A stretch of DNA of 7,152 nt from Bacteroidetes/Chlorobi group bacterium ChocPot_Mid. Lineage in GTDB: Bacteria > Bacteroidota > Ignavibacteria > Kapaibacteriales > UBA2268. The stretch covers positions 1-7,152 of the forward strand of contig RCNQ01000020.1 of NCBI GenBank assembly GCA_003731675.1, given 5' to 3'. Position numbers and translations under genes: made by a program. This document shows, piece by piece, positions 6,506 to 7,152 of the stretch. Every line of letters begins with the position of its first letter. Position 1 is the stretch's first letter. The notes under the pieces were generated by a model. It was given only the letters and a program-made list of their open reading frames with translations. It had not been told where the DNA came from and made no database searches.

Positions 6506-7152
6506 GTGAAAAAACTAAAAGTATTTTTCTTTTCTGCAATTTTACTTCTGGTAATTAATTGTTTCATGACATTTAATTCAGAAGCCGCACCACCTTCAGA
6601 CCCAACTGATATTGGTTTTCTGTTACCATTCTGTAGTGGTACATCACAAACTATATCAGTTTTGCAAAGTGGAGGTGCCGATGGATTCTACTGGGTTGCA
6701 ACAGGTCCTTCGTGGAGTTTTGCAAGCAGTACGACATCAAGTACATTCAACGTACTAACTGCAGGTCCTGAAAGCGGAACTATTTCAGTATGGGCTTTCA
6801 ATATTGATGGCAATAGCGGTACTTTCACCAAAGTCATCAATCAACTTGGTGACATTACTCCAATTAATGTCCCCGGTGGTTTCCACTGCACTGGTACATC
6901 AAAAACCTATACTGTTAATCCTGTTCTACTTGCTTCAGGATATACTTGGCAAATAACAGGGAGTGGCTGGTCATGCACTAATACTTCGCAGACTTGGACA
7001 CAGGTTACGGCAGGTACTGGTAATGCTACTTTACGCGTTTGGGCATATAATGCTTGTGAATCATCAGCAACGATGTTCACAACAATTATTCCGAAACCTG
7101 CTCCTTATGAAATAAAAGCAGTTACACCTGGTCCTCATTGTCCGGGTACAAG
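6506..7152 (+). CDS. Secreted PKD-like repeat protein, N-terminal part only
   Basis: These are the first 215 codons of a longer exported protein that runs off the right edge. Residues 1-27 are a signal peptide: a Lys-rich start, a hydrophobic core at about 6-23 and a likely cut after SEA. VINC at 16-19 is a poor lipobox. The mature part consists of tandem units of about 84 residues: about 32-115, about 116-198 and the start of a third from 199. Each opens with C-x-G-T (C43, C128, C212). The two complete units continue with YxW, a TxGxxW turn, a TAG segment and a closing VWAxN strand (W96-N99, W179-N182). This is the Ig/PKD-like pattern common in large surface or gliding-type proteins of Bacteroidota, often exported by the type IX system. 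The sorting domain would lie beyond the window. The GTG start is chosen for its strong ribosome binding site and normal signal peptide. Ligand and role are unknown. Confidence 0.85.
   Translation, partial: MKKLKVFFFSAILLLVINCFMTFNSEAAPPSDPTDIGFLLPFCSGTSQTISVLQSGGADGFYWVATGPSWSFASSTTSSTFNVLTAGPESGTISVWAFNIDGNSGTFTKVINQLGDITPINVPGGFHCTGTSKTYTVNPVLLASGYTWQITGSGWSCTNTSQTWTQVTAGTGNATLRVWAYNACESSATMFTTIIPKPAPYEIKAVTPGPHCPGT

Noticed and set aside
6554..6564. Lipoprotein signal (VINC) in the secreted repeat protein
   Set aside because: Asn at the -1 position is not accepted in a normal lipobox, and a good signal peptidase I site (SEA) follows a few residues later.

Overview
The window looks like a stretch of an AT-rich, probably anaerobic or facultative member of the Bacteroidota or a close relative in the FCB group (Chlorobiota, Ignavibacteriota, Kapaibacteria). 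This is an inference from four things: a BatB-BatC aerotolerance-type gene pair, a Bacteroidota-style YfhO membrane protein, a secreted protein built from PKD-like repeats, and several TAnnTTTG elements (the Bacteroidota -7 promoter consensus) near gene starts. A HydE maturase implies [FeFe]-hydrogenase metabolism. Coding DNA is moderately AT-rich. The gaps between genes are extremely AT-rich.

Layout. Positions 2-502 (minus) hold the N-terminal part of a BatC-like TPR protein that runs off the left edge inside a glutamine tract. It overlaps the end of batB (499-1533, minus) by four bases. A short gap separates batB from a divergent MgtC/SapB-family membrane protein gene (1687-2328, plus). That gene converges, with only 12 bp between, on a large yfhO-family gene (2341-4902, minus). 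Upstream of yfhO, after 139 bp, is hydE (5042-6154, minus, TTG start). A 351-bp AT-rich gap (6155-6505) holding two hairpin-forming repeats then leads to a divergent secreted repeat protein gene (6506 to beyond 7152, plus). That gene has a GTG start and the only strong Shine-Dalgarno sequence in the window.

How the genes relate. Only batB and batC form a clear functional unit: a membrane-anchored von Willebrand A protein and its periplasmic TPR partner. MgtC, YfhO, HydE and the repeat protein look like separate transcription units with unrelated jobs (membrane stress or cation homeostasis, glycosyl transfer at the membrane, H-cluster assembly, and cell-surface or secreted adhesion).

I did not find a convincing undescribed system. 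The points most worth a second look are the truncated repeat protein with its leader region, an isolated hydE, a bat cluster that begins at batB without batA, and the BatC polyglutamine tail.
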